A program made the position numbers and the translations under genes. Shown here piece after piece: positions 45,447 through 45,485 of a stretch of DNA of 45,485 bases. The stretch comes from Verrucomicrobiota bacterium (GTDB taxonomy: Bacteria > Verrucomicrobiota > Verrucomicrobiia > Verrucomicrobiales > DEV007): NCBI GenBank assembly GCA_020630975.1, contig JAHDID010000049.1:1-45485 (forward strand). Direction: 5' to 3'. Numbering within the stretch: the first letter of the stretch is position 1; the number at the start of each line of letters is the position of its first letter. The notes under the pieces were generated by a model, which saw only the letters and a list, made by a program, of their open reading frames with translations, made no database searches and was not told where the DNA came from.

Positions 45447-45485
45447 ATAATAAAAACGGTATAATTTTTGGATTTCTGTAGTATG
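45447..45485. other. AT-rich window end
   Basis: After the four-helix-bundle stop the last 39 bp are very AT-rich and include TATAAT at 45460-45465, a perfect -10 hexamer, but no good -35 was found at the right distance. A downstream gene may begin beyond the window. Confidence 0.25.

Overview
The window most likely comes from the chromosome of a member of the Verrucomicrobiota or a closely related PVC bacterium. The evidence is the array of Planctomycete/Verrucomicrobia-specific families at the left end (PSCyt1, DUF1592/1588/1585, DUF1552, DUF1549/1553, DUF1501), the double-length UvrA at the right end (a form known from Chlamydia and relatives), and a FtsX-type permease paired with a LolA-like protein. 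I cannot name a genus. Most genes are GC-rich by eye. Two stretches (9.75-10.25 kb and 22.9-24.3 kb) are visibly AT-rich and hold only small, unrecognised genes.

Layout. (1) 26-9752, plus strand: five tightly packed exported proteins. They are a c-type cytochrome/DUF1592 protein with a DUF1552 partner, an unknown 371-aa secreted protein, and a PSCyt1-DUF1549-DUF1553-LamG protein with a DUF1501 partner. These look like one surface or periplasmic module, probably for polymer degradation or redox, but the biochemical role is not established. (2) 10249-16912, minus strand: a six-gene run with an endonuclease/phosphatase-fold membrane protein, a TolC-like outer membrane protein, TrkH, a methyltransferase, an FKBP prolyl isomerase and a Tat-exported sugar isomerase-like protein. 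(3) 16978-22877, plus strand: araD, a kinase-fold-like gene, folA, an ABC permease, a LolA-like protein and an M20 peptidase. (4) 22839-24264: AT-rich, with small membrane proteins. (5) 24265-30042: a BatA/VWA protein and glgC on the minus strand, then glmS and an ACT-domain gene on the plus strand. (6) 30132-34336: argJ and argC on the minus strand, separated by an oppositely oriented vapBC-type toxin-antitoxin pair, then ilvC with a clear terminator. (7) 34483-39025: a secreted C39-like protein, a DUF6320/acyltransferase pair and a secreted ricin-fold protein. (8) 39177-45446: the 1892-aa UvrA, then a repeat hairpin and a four-helix-bundle suffix protein.

The most unusual content is a set of short dispersed repeats. 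A 17-bp motif with an exact 21-bp period appears as clusters of two or three at three distant loci: between two PSCyt1-cluster genes, between glgC and the VWA gene, and in frame inside uvrA, where it adds three seven-residue repeats to the linker between the two UvrA halves. Two REP/BIME-like inverted pairs sit between genes at 3.9 and 30.1 kb. A palindromic array of 9-bp units precedes the four-helix-bundle gene. No tRNA, rRNA, CRISPR array, intact insertion sequence or prophage was seen.
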